A DNA stretch of 64,000 nucleotides from Steromphala cineraria (GCA_916613615.1 OU744733.1:35751939-35815938), one strand, 5' to 3'; shown: positions 46,493-59,670, counted from the first letter of the stretch. Numbers and translations are program-made. Notes: generated by a model not told the origin, from the letters alone.

Positions 46493-48420
46493 CCCTCAAC
46501 TTTTCATCCTTTGATCTCGGGCTTCAAGCTTAATTTGCTCTTCTTTTCAATTTAATTTAGTTTCAAAGCGTGCTGTCTGTAGATCTGATTTGTTAGTTTC
46601 TAAAATGGAAAAAGAAATATGATACGCTGCTTATCGCCAAACTAAAAACTCCAACTTTCGGAAGAGTTAAACAATTTTAAGAAAATAACCTTTTACAAAT
46701 AACTTGTGATAGCTTCTGAATTACCTTAGCTATCCGGAGAGTTCTGTTCTCAGATTTGGTCGAGAATGACAACACATTTTAAATCAATGAGCACAAAAAT
46801 GATGGTGAATTCGCAATTAATAATGGGTTTTTAGTACTTGGGAGCTTAGGTTCATTACCAGTCTATAGAACCCTCTGTTTAGCACATATTCAATTTGGTT
46901 ACAAATCAAAACGCTTATCTTATGCAAATTAAAATCACAAACATTAAGCTTCTTGGAAAAATTAAGTCAAATCAAATGTCAAAGTACTTTATCTTATACA
47001 AGAATATGAGAACAATATGTTGTCAAAATGTTGTTGTTTTTTTCTGGCCAGAATGTTTGGAATTGAGTTTAAGAGAAAAAAAAAATTGAATAAGTATTAT
47101 GCTATCAACATTCATAACAATCATGGAAATTAATATGTTGACGAATATATACTGTAGAGCGAAAGCAAGCAAAATTGTCATTATTGAATCTACCACATCG
47201 TTTTGTTAAAAAGATTACAAAAGGACAATTTCTTTCAGAAACGTGAACAAGTATCGTTTCAAAATTCATTACATCGTCTTATTGAAGAAGTTATCCTCTT
47301 TCAGTCGTAATAATTACTCTTGTACTCACTTATGCCTTTTAGATGGTATCGTTTCTGTTGCCCTTTCGTGAACTGCATTTGGTTTATAGCAATGTATGAG
47401 GAATACTTCAGTGTGGTGATAAATCCCTTCTGACATTTGATAAAACTTAAATATGCTTTAAAATTTGCATTTAGAAACATTGGCAAAACAACATGGGTAT
47501 CCATAATAAGAAATCCCATGCTCTCCCATGGTTTTGGTGGTTTGGTTTTATTCCGATGAACTAAACCATTGAAACTGTTGTCTTATCATATAATATTAAT
47601 ATTAGTTTATATAAATATTTAGCATTTGGCTCTGCAGGTCATCCGCCTTAGTTTGAAATAAACTGTGAGTTAAACTAACATTGATTTTATAAAATCAATT
47701 ATCATAGGTTTGATTAATCTTAAATTATATTTGCAAATGTCGGTGCAAACACTTTTTTGTATCCATGACTTTTAGCTATAATTTTTTGGTATGATAATGA
47801 AGCCAATTTCATACTTAAAAGAACATCAAAAGACAATTATGCTCTACAATAAATGGTGTGGTCACTTTTACATTGGATGTAGTAGTGTTTTGTATCCAGA
47901 ATCATAAAAGAAAACTAAATCTCCTACTTTAACAATGAAGCCATCCGGCATATTTACTCGAATAATTGTTTGCAAATATGAGGTAAACATTGTTATAATT
48001 TGTGAAATCAACATTTTCTTTGAATAAATAATTATTCTTTATTTGTGCTCACCATTGTTCTTCTTCTCATCCAGTTTCACCTATGAAGAGTAGATTTACA
48101 TAGTACTTACATTGTTTGTGCCATGTGAATTACTTTATGGTAACCGGTATTGTTAGGATTATTCATATGATTAATCTAGCCAGATTATAAATTGGCACTA
48201 ACTGATAATGTCAGGTCATGAATACCAAGAATGTTACATTGTAAAGATACATGTATTACAACATAACGTTAGATATTCGCTATAAACCATCAATGCGGTA
48301 ATGTTATCAAAATATTCCGCTTCTAACTCACATTATATTCGGACAGAAATTAACATGTTTGCTTGTGAGTAAGGCGAACGAAATCCTGCCAAAACTTCTA
48401 CAAGCCAAATCGTCTACAGC
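46493..48420. other. AT-rich DNA shared with unit 1
   Basis: Counterpart of 17151-19448 without the MITE at 18390-18745. No gene seen. Confidence 0.4.
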
Positions 48421-48424
48421 TTAA

Positions 48425-49141
48425 AGGGACAGTTCTATCGGAGTATATTTTTTATAGAATTTCAAGAGGACGCAGAGATGCATTCTATTATGTTTTTATT
48501 TTTTGTCTAATGCAGGTGTAGTTTTAAGTGGGTAACTCTCTGAAAGCGATTTTATGGAATAGTAAAACAACTAACACTAAAACATTTTTGCTTTGAAGTT
48601 GTTATCGTTTTTATAGCTTTTACACGTGATTGCATTATGGTTCTTATCCTCATGCTTTTATTAGGGATTTTACGGATCATTGACCAAGATAACAGGCGGG
48701 AAAAAACAATTCAATTTGATAACAACAGCAACTAAGCTCGGAATATTAGGATTTCTACGCCATAAAACAAATCTTAGAATATTAGGATTTCTACACCATG
48801 AAACTGAGCTCAGAATATTAGGATTTCTACGCAATAAAACAAAACTGAAAAAATATTAGGATCTCTACACTATTAAACTAACTTAAGAATATTAGGATAT
48901 CTCCACATTGAACTAAATTAAGAACATTAGGATTTCTACACTCTTCAACTAAGTTCAGAATATTCGGATTTTAACACCATTGCATTCTATTCTCTGTCAA
49001 ATAATTGAATCAAGAACAACTAAAAAGCTAACCCCATTAACATTTTTGAAAATAATGATGTAATAATCATATTTTATATAACTATAAACAGGGAAATACT
49101 CTTGAGTTTTGCTTCCAAAATACCCCGATAGGACTATCCCT
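48425..49141 (+). mobile_element. Second TTAA element family, complete unit 2 copy
   Basis: AGGGACAGTTCTATCGGAGT at the left and CCGATAGGACTATCCCT at the right are inverted, both flanked by TTAA (48421-48424, 49142-49145). 717 bp, with a 36-bp minisatellite inside at 48733-48985. No coding capacity. Confidence 0.7.
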
Positions 49142-49408
49142 TTAAAACAGCTATGGTTATTGTCCACTGCAAAACTTGTTCCCTGTTCCTTACCTCAAGT
49201 ACGTACAATTGAAGAAATAGTTCAGATGGGCTTGAAGGTGACATATCCGTATCATAACTTTCATGTTTTGAAGCTTCCTCAGTTTTTCTCTAACTGGGCA
49301 AAATACCACGTTGTTTTTTTAAATTGCACATTTTTAATTTTCCACTGATAATTGTATGGTAATGCTGAATGTATAATTTGATAGTGTCAATCTCATTACA
49401 CAAGTGGT

Positions 49409-49625
49409 TTTATTACGGATTTTACGGATCATTGACCAAGATAACAGGCGGGAAAAAACAATTCAATTTGACAACAACAGCAACTAAGCTCGGAATATTA
49501 GGATTTCTAAGTCATAAAACAAATCTTAGAATATTAGGATAAAACAAAGCTTAGAATATTTGTATATCTACACCATTAAACTGAGCTCAGAGTATTGGGA
49601 TTTCTACGCAATCAAACTAAGCTTT
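49409..49625 (+). repeat. Partial duplicate of the minisatellite region
   Basis: GGATCATTGACCAAGATAAC and the following GGCGGGAAAAAACAATTCAA, plus four minisatellite units, repeat what is present at 48676-48790. It is a local copy within unit 2 only, about 750 bp from its source. Confidence 0.65.
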
Positions 49626-49825
49626 CTTCTCTATGAAAACATGTATTGACCTAACTAGACCAATAGAATATCTAAGTACTCTAGATCTTCTATTGTCGGT
49701 TCAAAATCAAGTACTGACATCATTTCATTACAATTTGGTACGAACTAGTACCTATACAAAGGCTTTTATATGAAGAAATATAAATATTGACATGAACAAC
49801 AGAAAGTAACCCTGCTTGTATCAAA

Positions 49826-49895
49826 CCTCTATAGCTCAGTTGGTAGAGTCAATGCTTTGCAACATAAAGCTACCGGGTTTGAATCCCACTTTCGC
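49826..49895 (+). pseudogene. tRNA-like sequence with Pol III boxes, unit 2
   Basis: Counterpart of 20551-20620, with better boxes A (TAGCTCAGTTGG) and B (GGTTTGAATCC). The acceptor and T stems still do not pair fully. Confidence 0.55.
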
Positions 49896-49899
49896 TGTT

Positions 49900-51040
49900 T
49901 GTGATTCTCCAAAATTTAAAATTAATTTTAAAAAATAAAATAGAGACGGTCACCATCTTCAGGAGCAATGTAGCATAAAACAAGCTGTGTTTTTTAACAG
50001 ATTTCTCCACGCCAAGGTCAAGGTTACGAGGTCATGAAAGGCCCTACCATGATAGATGCACAAGTGAAATATCAAATTAAAAGGTCTATACCAAAGCAAT
50101 CACAAGTTATGAGCAAGGTGAAATTTGTTTGTGACAAACAGACTGACAGACTAACAGTATTTTAATTTTTTTTAAATTTATCAACAAAAGTGGGCAGTAC
50201 ATTAGTTATCGATTCATGAGATCAAGTGATGTCTACAAGCAATGTAAATATTACTACAAATTGTTAAAATACTTGGACATCATTAGTTAATGAAACTGAG
50301 AGCTTTCAGTAAAATGAACTCGCTAACGTGATGTCCAATCAATTACGTCAAAATGCTTAAGACGTCATAATGCTATGATCGTACCTTTTTGTGATAGTGT
50401 CTTATAGATATATGCATTCCCTTGCTGATAAATGTTGGAAATTGTTTAGGATGATAAAATTATATAATCTTACCCTTGTGTCCTTTGGTATCAAATACAT
50501 CGTTGATCGGAGTAAATATATACCTCGGATAATAAAAAAAGACTTTGGTGAGATTCTCTATTTTAAAAACCCTTTGGCATTGTATTATTGAAGAATTTAT
50601 GGTTATAACCAACATCATAATTCCCATTAATTGAATATCATATTACGTTCACTGTACATATGGTATAGGAAAGCATTTTGGAAATAACAACGAATGAGAT
50701 GGCATCTTGGCCAGCTGATCTCATTTTGCCAAGAAGCAATTACGATGTATTTGTAAAACTTGAATATTTTAAAATCGAAAATAATGATTTGGCCTTCCAC
50801 TTAATCACGTTCAATGGAAGATCCATGTAGAATAATGAATAAATACCATATGGAAAATGTTGCTTATAGAACGATGACCTTCTAAACTAGATAATCTTTT
50901 CCACTTCCTGCACGTGCTCATGATGAATGATGAATGGTCTAATCAACATGACGGAGATTCATGGATTTGAAAAAACTTCTTAGGCTTTGTAAACTTTCTT
51001 AAATGTGAATATTCTCAGAGTACGAGGAGATCCACAAAAA
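49900..51040. other. AT-rich DNA shared with unit 1
   Basis: Counterpart of about 20885-22025. No gene seen. The microsatellite of unit 1 is reduced to one block here. Confidence 0.4.
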
Positions 51041-51046
51041 CTTTAA

Positions 51047-51403
51047 AGGGGCAGTAGCACGTTTTTTGATAATTTTATATTTTAAAATTTTAACTGATAA
51101 TTGTACGTTAACGCTAAATGTATTATTTTGATAGTGTCAAAAATCTCATTACACAAGCCAATCTTCCATAGTCAGAGGACAAAGTATGAAAATTTATATA
51201 AAATCCATTGGCAGCCATTTTTTTGTGAACACCTTTAATTCATTTTGTGTAAGAAAAAGGAATCGCATGGCTTAACTTTACATTATATATGTGTATTATT
51301 ACTGCTCCATTTAGTTTAAATGCATTGTCTTTCAATTGGAACCATTAATTTTCATTTTCCTAACATCACCTTATATGCCTCCTAAAAACGTGCTACTGCC
51401 CCT
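51047..51403 (+). mobile_element. piggyBac-type MITE (unit 2 only), exact TTAA TSD
   Basis: 357 bp, AGGGGCAGTAGCACG to CGTGCTACTGCCCCT, flanked by TTAA at 51043-51046 and 51404-51407. Unit 1 has the intact empty site CACAAAAACTTTAATGAGAC at about 22012-22031 with one TTAA. The reference case for the family's target preference. Confidence 0.85.
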
Positions 51404-51495
51404 TTAATGAGACTAAGGATTTGTGCACATTTTATTCTTTTCAACAATATCTAATTATCGATTCGGAAAAATTTCGGGGTCTTAACTTTCATTCA

Positions 51496-51745
51496 GAACC
51501 TGGAATACTAGCCTGAAATACATTGGTGACATTGTATGTGATGTTGACAGTAATCTTCGTCTCTTTGTGGATGACACGTCACTGTACGTAATTACTGAAG
51601 ACCCGATTATAGTTGCTACCTGTCTTAACAACAATTTAGAAAAAATATCACAATTGGACCGTGATTGGAAGGTCAAATTCTACCCAGAACAAAACAAAAA
51701 CAAAAAACAAAACAAACCCGAATCTATTCAATTTTCGCAATTCTC
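51496..51745 (+). pseudogene. LINE-A reverse transcriptase fragment, unit 2
   Basis: Counterpart of 22112-22436, with the same FVDD catalytic box. About 100 bp before the LINE-C insertion is deleted compared with unit 1. Confidence 0.75.
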
Positions 51746-52272
51746 AGTGTCACACGCATCATAACATTTATAAACAAGACATGATACACATTATAAAACA
51801 ATGTGTCGAGCCACAAATGGCTTTTGAGACACTCAAAGAACACCTTTTACTGTTAATAAATACATGTTTTTGAATATAAAATATCTAACCCAATCAGTTC
51901 AAAAACAGCTCTCTTCTTTTAAACATATTTAAAATCGAAGAAGCTAAAATATTTTGCAAAGTGCTTTCATTCATTAGAAAAACATTTTCATTATCATTTA
52001 AATCATAAAAAGCATCATTACGTTTAAAAGCAGCTTCAAACAGAATAAAACGCAAATCATCATAGAGATTACATCTCATTTAGAAATGGAATTCATCTTC
52101 AACCATATGTACATTATTAATACAATATTTACAATGCCTTTGTAAAAGAGGAACATATCTGCCGGTTTCAATAAACAAGGGTAAAATACCACATCTAAAT
52201 TTGGATAAAATACGACGATGATCTCTAAACAAAAAATTTTTTGTACAAGCCATAAGTGCGCAATTTGTTTCC
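51746..52272 (-). pseudogene. LINE-C fragment, unit 2
   Basis: Counterpart of 22437-23008, with the shared stop between FHF and MRCNL and small in-frame losses (the AKPT segment and PQNWVKKV). Confidence 0.7.
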
Positions 52273-52797
52273 GTCATAAACATTTAGCTAGGAATAACAC
52301 TCCAAAGCGACTTTGCATGGACAAATTACATTGATGGTACTGTACGAATCGCCCTGTGATCAGTTGTCTGCGGAATACCTTTGATACGATGTATAAGTCT
52401 TATCCTGCTGGAATTTGACTATTGTTCGCAAATCATGGATAACTGTAAATCTCAACAATCGTGAATATTGGAGAATTTGGATCTTGATGTCCTAAGATCA
52501 ATAGGTTGTGCTGTTCGTGACACAAGTGCTAACAACATTAACAATTAAACAATATGCAAATCTCTACAAAGTAGGAGATAATATCAGAAAGTAACCATTT
52601 TTTACAAAATGTTCTATAATGAAAATCAAAGCTACCTTTTTGATTTGATCCAGAATTCGGTTTATGAAATTACAAACTACAATTTACAGTCAACGGCTTC
52701 TTATGCTGAATCGTTTTTACCTGATACAATACATTCATCGCATGCACCACCAGATTCCAAAGAGTTTTGTTCTCTGACCGAATTCCAAATTTAATCA
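52273..52797 (+). pseudogene. LINE-A 3' part, unit 2
   Basis: Counterpart of 23009-23534. At the joint, CATAAACATTTAG is kept better here than in unit 1 and continues the interrupted LINE-A protein (HKHL, then a 4-bp slip, GITL). Confidence 0.75.
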
Positions 52798-53366
52798 ATG
52801 AATATTAAAAAGATTTATTTCGACTTAGACTACAGCACCGGATTCTGTCAAATGGGCGCCACTGCCTACACAAACATGTTTGTATCAACCTCAAATAGCA
52901 ACCTATCTGTCATAGGATAGGCCATGCTTCGCCTGAAAATGCTTTGCGCTATGTTTTCAATTGTCATATGTATGATAAAGACAAATTCGGAATTTTTATA
53001 CTGACGGTTAAAGCCTCGATACCCTACTAAATGGCAACAGAAACCTAAGCCACAATATCACAAGATTCATGGATTTCTAAAGGGGTGTTGAAAGAAAATT
53101 TTGAAGCCATGGTCGAAGGTTATAACATTTTAGAATTTGGAATGGGGGGAGGGATGCATGCTCATTATTTTGAGGGAGTTTAGATTCTTGTCGGAGACAA
53201 AAATCTTTTATAACCTGGAGCAGTGTGGTCATTTTGGTGATTTAGTGGGTGTAAATTGGTAAAACTTAAAGTTAAGTTTGCTGTGCCCAGTTTGGAGTTT
53301 AGTGATAGCCCTTTCTATGTTTTTGTTTTCATTGTAGATTTTAGATTACCTATGCGCACTGGCTTT

Positions 53367-53705
53367 AAAAGGACAGTAACATGTTTTTAGGGAAATATAA
53401 GTTGATGTCAGGAAAATGAAAGTTAATGGTTCCAATTGAAAGACAATGCATTTGAACTAAATGGAGCAGTAATAATTCAAATATGTAATGTAAAGTTCAC
53501 CATGCGATTCCTTTTTCATACACAAAATGAATTGACACAAAACTGATCGCCAATGGACTTTTTGTGAATCTTTATAATTTGTCCTCTGACTTTTGATGAT
53601 TGGCTTGTGTAATGAGATTTTTGTCTTTATCAAAATAATACATTAAGCATAAACGTACAATTATCAGTGAACAATTAAAAATATAAACTTTATAAAGACG
53701 CTACT
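53367..53705 (-). mobile_element. piggyBac-type MITE, old copy, unit 2
   Basis: Counterpart of 24166-24505, equally decayed at the right end. Confidence 0.65.
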
Positions 53706-53849
53706 GCGTTTTGTTCATTTCCGAATACACTGACACGAGTAGGTAACCAGAGGAGTTTAATGGATTTGCAGTTTTGGTTAACATGTTGTATTTGATGTTA
53801 GATTTGTAAATTTATTCCCGCGTGTTTTTTAATTTGCTTTATGTTTTAG

Positions 53850-54032
53850 TGCTTCAAGCCCACTGGGTGAGTCAGAAAGGATAGTGTTTTGGTGTATTCA
53901 AGTATATTTTGGTTGTGAAGTGCATCCAGAATAGCAGAGAGAGCTCTGCCGTGAGGACAGATTGGTCATTTGGGAGATTGTGCACGTGGGAGTCTGCTGT
54001 GGGAGTTTAGCGATGTCGTTGTTGCGTTCGAG
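53850..54032 (-). pseudogene. LINE RNase H remnant, unit 2
   Basis: Counterpart of 24640-24822. It keeps a few more upstream codons (ADSHVHNLPNDQSVLTAEL) than unit 1. Confidence 0.6.
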
Positions 54033-54037
54033 TTTAA

Positions 54038-54172
54038 AGGGGCAGTAGCACGTTTTTAGGGGTAATATAAAGTGATGTCAGGAAAATGAAAAAAAGAAGG
54101 TTACAATCAAAAGACAACATATTTACACTAAATGAAGCAGTAATAAATCAAATATTTAATGTAAAGTTCAGA
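54038..54172 (-). mobile_element. Truncated piggyBac-type MITE, unit 2
   Basis: Counterpart of 24823-24955. Confidence 0.6.
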
Positions 54173-54621
54173 AGCTCTAAAGGGGTAAAAATTTAGAAAT
54201 AGATAAGAAAAGAAGTTTAGAATTTTGAACAGTATTGGCATAGAAATTAAGAAATGATAGATGATCTTAAAAGAAGAAAATATGTAAAATGATAAAGAAT
54301 AAGAGTGTTTTTAAAAAATTTGTTGGGATTAGTTTTGTGGCACTGTATGAAAATAGCACTGTGGTACCTGAAACAGAAAAAAAGAATATGTTTAAGTGTA
54401 TGGGAAGATTTCATATTAATTTTTTTATAAATTTTTAGTATTTTTTTGGAAAATTTGAGTTTTCTAATCAAATTTGAATTGTTTAATGGTTTAAATTATA
54501 GTTGAATAAATGTGATTGAGTTATATTTATAGCTATTTTTTTTTCATTCGCTTTGTATAGCTTGCAGTGAGCTGAGTGAATCTGTTAACATAGCTATATT
54601 TCTGTTTTCTGAAACTGTTTA

Positions 54622-54960
54622 TGATCAAACTCTTCATAATGAGATGAATTCTATCAACAATTTAAACAAGCTTCTCTCTAAGTATTTCTTTTCACAATAT
54701 ATTAACGTCTAAACTTACAATAAGTATTCTTATATTTTACATTTTTAAACGTTTGCGCTTAATAGCTTTAAATAAATGGAATATTGTCAAAGCGGAGCAA
54801 AATTTAACATATATAGAAATTATCAGGCAAATTTTACAAACAATTCAAATTGTTCCTGCGGACATCTATGGGAAGATTCTCTCCACTATTTCTTTTTTTT
54901 TGCCCTAATTTCAATTTATAAAGATCAAAAAAATATTTTTACAAAAATAGTTTTGATTAA
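54622..54960 (+). pseudogene. LINE 3' remnant (CSCGH type), unit 2
   Basis: Counterpart of 27190-27600, with the Cys pair intact (NNSNCSCGHLWEDSLHYFFF). A poly-T run then shifts the frame. Confidence 0.65.
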
Positions 54961-56183
54961 TATACTATTCTACATGGTGAACAATATTTTAGCGAAGTAA
55001 ATAATCAGAATATTCTTGAATCTGTTCATAAATACAACATTAACAACATTTTAAGTTATAATAAGTATTTAAATTTAAGTTATTATAGAAATACTAAATT
55101 TTATCTTGATGAGTATCCACTGCTTATTACTGTGTGCTTTTTGTTGGCCTATGTGGTATTACTAATTTAGTTTCTTTGTAAATTTTGATTTGTATTATTG
55201 ATTGTAATTTGTCATATTTAATGGAGTGGCACTTATAAAAGCTTAAAGCTTGCAGTGCCAATCCATATTCATGTCAATTTTTCAGGAATAAAAATAGGCT
55301 AAATCAAGCGGAGCAAAAAAACCACTGGGTGTAGTTTTGCTAAAGGCTTTCAAATTCCTGTTTATGCAGTATCAAATAATGTTGATATAACATCACAACT
55401 CTAAAGTAATGATGTAATAAAGCTCCGAAGAGCTTACATAAGGCATAAGTAAATATGAATTATAGATAGTGTTGCATTCAAAATCATACAATTCAACTTT
55501 AAAGAGTTTTCATTATGTAATCAAATGAAATATCAAAGTATAAATGTTTGATTTACATGCTGTTAACTGTTGCATGTTGCTTAGTGTAAATTTAAATTTT
55601 TTAATAATATTTTGACTAATCTTAGTCATTTTCTGATTTCCATAATCATTGATTATTCTTCAATTTCAAACAACACTTCAAATGCAGATCATTAAAATAA
55701 CATTCTTTCTGTTTCTTCGGTTTCGCAATTCAAAAGTTTGAAACCTGAAAAATAAAAAATGTGTTGTCAATTTCAACAATGGATCAATACTTTAAACAGA
55801 ATACCGCCATGGTAATCAAATCATAAAAAATTGGCAACGATGATTTAATTTTAAGTTACACGTTTCAAATACATTGAGCAGCAATAACCTTTCTATTACA
55901 ATAAACAGAAATATCTTCTACAATTTCGCCTCCTCTCAAAATATCCCGAAATAAATCTCCTTAATGCAGTTGATTAGACTTGTAAGTACCTTTGTTAGAT
56001 TGTAAGGATAATGTAATACAACAGATTTGCTAAGTAAAAATAGCTTAGTTATTTTTGAGATTTGTGGAGCTGTTTTTCACTTGGGTCCACAGACGGAAAT
56101 GTTTTTAAAAGTGATTCTGAGGCCATGGCCAAATATGTACTGTTTGTTTAAATTTCGGAAGTTTAGAATTAGTTGAATTAAGG

Positions 56184-56214
56184 AGGGAGAGGGGAGGGGG
56201 GAGGGGAAGGGGAG
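56184..56214 (+). other. G-quadruplex-prone tract, unit 2
   Basis: GGGAGAGGGGAGGGGGGAGG then GGAAGGGGAG: five or more G runs with 1-3 base gaps. The unit 1 counterpart is 28943-28972. Confidence 0.65.
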
Positions 56215-56337
56215 TGCATATATATCATTTGTGGAATGTTTAGATTGTGTTTGTTTTAAGAGCTACCTATTTAGTGTTATGAGAGACCGACTGGAGATTA
56301 CCGATGTGATCAGAGGGTATGGAAACAACATGAATAA

Positions 56338-56508
56338 CAGTATTTAAATTATAGCCTGTCCGCCAGTCCTTGGCTGGCTAATTTTTGCCAGGACTGGTTA
56401 CTTTTTGTCAGGACTGGTAACTTTTCGAAAAATTTCTTTATATTCCCCTAAGAAATTGACCAATTATTTTTCAGGACAGGCTAGATTTCCAATCCATTTT
56501 ATACACTG
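56338..56508. mobile_element. hAT-like MITE (unit 2 only), TGAATAA TSD
   Basis: 171 bp. It starts CAGTATTTAAATTATAGCCT and its right end in complement starts CAGTGTATAAAATGG, then TCTAGCCTGTCC. Both ends share CAGT and TAGCCTGTCC. The flanks are TGAATAA at 56331-56337 and 56509-56515. Unit 1 has one copy (CATGAATAATCACAAC near 29062). CAGT/G ends with a 7-8 bp duplication point to hAT. Inside are paired GCCAGGACTGGT and TCAGGACTGGTAAC motifs. Confidence 0.7.
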
Positions 56509-57708
56509 TGAATAATCACAACTCTTTTTAGTAATTAAACTTACCTCTAGATTGAGTTTCCTGTTTCGGGAAGGAAGGAGATATCATGCACAGATTGAGT
56601 AATAAAAGACTTTTAAAATGTTACATTAATCCCTTTCAGATATATTGTTCACATTTTATGAAAGTCGAATAAACACACATGACCACAGTAAAAGGTTTTA
56701 CAACTCTTGCAAGTTATTGAATCTGATACTTTTCTTTGAACTGTCAGTCAATCACGTTCATGTATTGCTTTGTCCTTGCTGTGTAAGAAGGTTTTCTTTA
56801 ATAGTTTTTGGCTTGAGGAAAGAGATCTACTTTGGTTATAGTAAAACTAGCTTGTCAAAAGAGCGAGCACATGAAATTTGATATATTTTGTTGTTTTAGC
56901 ACGTGTTCGAAAGAAAAGTTAAATACTAGACTTGTGATAGTTCATATCATGATAATATTACTTGCACATTGAACCTTGATAATCAGACAATAGCTAATTC
57001 ATTTTCTCATGTTGAATCGACTTGTCAGAATGATAGCGTTTCATGGATGATTGAAGGTATCCTATTCTTAAACTTTATTCTAAGGGATAATTAACTGAGT
57101 CCAGTACAAATCAAATTAAGAAGAACCTAAATAGTTTGTCATCCCCTAGGGTTTTCATTTACCATGCATCTTGAAATATCTCTATAAATAGTATTCCTAC
57201 ATTGTTGATAAAATACTTAATATTGACCTTATCTTACATTTCGAAACAGTGATTTCTCGAGAGGTTTGAGCTTGTGGAGATGCTAGACCAAATTAATATC
57301 TTACAATAGACAACTTATCCATTGTATCAGAATCAACAACCAATGTTCTGGTCTATTTCGTGTTCTGACCATAGGCAACATCTGCAAGAATCATCAAGTT
57401 CTTAGCTAAATATACACCGTGCATTGTAAGTTTTGAAAGGAAGAAGTAATTGTCTCGATTGTAAAGAATACACTCGGTTCCCTGTCTGTTCGACCATGAC
57501 GTCGTCGACAGAAATAAGTAAGAAAGCATCTGTAACTGTCAGAACATTTGATCGCTATCTTCAACTTCAGAAACAATGAAACATTTTAAGTTATGAACCA
57601 TGACTTGTCCCTTAACAAAGAATACATTCTCCTTTAAAACTTATGGAAAATGAAAACCTTTCTATATAGTGTTTCCCTTACCAAAGGAATAAAGGTCTTA
57701 TTCGTTAA

Positions 57709-57997
57709 AGGGGCAGTAGCACGATTTTTGATAATTTTATATTTTAAAATTTTTCAATGATAATTGGAAGTTAATGTTAAATGTATTAATTTGACAGTGT
57801 AAAAAATATCAAAGCCAATCATCCATAGTCATAGTCAGAGGAGTGAAGAAAAAGGAATCGCATGGCTAAAGTTTACGTTATATTTTTGAATTATTACTGC
57901 TGCATTAAGTTTAAATACATTGTCTTTCAATTGGAACCATTACTTTTAATTTTCCTGACATCACCTAATATTCCCCCTTAAACTAGCTACTGCCCCT
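57709..57997 (+). mobile_element. piggyBac-type MITE, unit 2 copy with deletion
   Basis: Same insertion as 32050-32391, with TTAA at 57705-57708 and 57998-58001 and about 50 bp lost inside. The right terminal repeat has decayed to CTAGCTACTGCCCCT. Confidence 0.75.
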
Positions 57998-58001
57998 TTA
58001 A

Positions 58002-59032
58002 TTTAATCCATTTAAGCATCCATTGGGTATGGAAATAGGTACGCTGCTACTGTTGTTGTGACAGACATCTTGTTATATTGAGTGGGCAAAATGTAATTAG
58101 TTGTTGCCTTGTTTCAGTATCTGATGTCTGTGGAGCCTTTTCTACATCACACTCAATCTTATATATAACCCTTTGATCCCAAACTCAATTGTAGCAATGA
58201 GAGATGTGATCAGTTACAAGACTTGGTTCTTGGTAAAGGCTTTCTTCTCTGACGAGATTGGATCTGACATAACACATCTAATGTAGCCGATCTGTGTAAT
58301 GTGATTTGTTTGTTTGACATGTTTGTGGTCAACGCCAAATTGATTTAACTATTTTATTTCGAGAGAAGTTAAGAATAACTCAAAATGACATAAGACGTAT
58401 TTGGTGTCACAAATGTCCACTAATATTGAACATACATATTAATACATACAATTTTATCCGCAAGTTCTACGTGTTTTTGAAATTAATCATAATGAGACTA
58501 ATGCCCAATCAGTGTATTAAAAAATGCAAGAATTTATTTGATAGAAACAATGGCCAATTATATTGGATCCAGACGGAATACACATTTTGGTTGATGGTAT
58601 TTAATTGATCTTGAACCTAACATTAATGAAAGGGAATCCTATTTTTAGGTCGGTTTCAAAATATTTTTACAGGCTGTTTTCACTGAAACATTTCACCGTC
58701 ATAAATTAACCATCTATGAATGAATATGTTATCTGAATATCATGATTTGCATATTTATTGGCAAACAAGGTATTTCACACGTTTCAAAGTGAATGACAAT
58801 TTAGTTGAATTCGAACAACGCTGAATACGTTTATTCAACATTAGGCTATTTCCTTAATCATTCTTTGACGTGCAGAACTAATTGGAAAGGACTTAAGCTG
58901 TGAGATAACTCTTTGATACCAGGTTGATCAAAAGGTTTGAAACATTAACTTTTTTTATTATATCACCTGTTTTGACGTTATTAAGTCATAAATACTTCGC
59001 GACTTTGGTGCTTAGGATGTCATCATTCTTAC
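58002..59032. other. Intergenic, counterpart of 32396-33425
   Basis: No gene recognised. Confidence 0.35.
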
Positions 59033-59203
59033 CTTGCCGGTGATGACTTTGATCTGCAAATAAGCTTCCAACTCAGCTTCATCTTTCACTTCTTGCTTAA
59101 AGATAAATGCAGTTCCATATCTTGACTTTTTCAAATTAAATGTAGTTCTACACAAGGCAATGTTATCTGCATTCTGATTTATTCTGTTCACGGTAAAACT
59201 AAC
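59033..59203 (-). CDS. Candidate single exon of unknown protein, unit 2
   Basis: 171 bp, exactly 57 codons between AG and GTAAGA, so in this copy the exon would be phase-symmetric. It differs from unit 1 at about four residues, clustered around FKQEVKDEAELEA. Confidence 0.3.
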
Positions 59204-59670
59204 CTCCAAATATAATTGTAGCAGTGCATATTCAAAATACCTAATTATTCTTCAAATAAATTGTTCTTTAGATTGAACTCTTTCTCTTCATTAAGCATGT
59301 TCAACATCATCATGCAGAATCTTTAATTGCCTTATTCAAAAGACGTTGCTCCTATAGGGCAATTATAAGGAAATTATATATATATATATATTATATAAAA
59401 GGAAATTATTCATATAAAACTACTGTTTCAATTTCTAATTTGTCTATGTCCGAATAAGAGTTTGAGTAGATATATAAAGTGTAAAGTTAAATTTAGTTTG
59501 TAAGCCTTAAGGATCCTTAGGCCATTTGTTCTTCATATAATTTTAAGTCAATGAAGTTCCGTCATATCAATCAAGCTAAACATCTTGTACATTGTCTAAA
59601 ACAATATTTAGAGTGTTCTGACAATCTAAATAAATTTAGATCAACAGGTTTTTTATTTGGTCATACCGTT

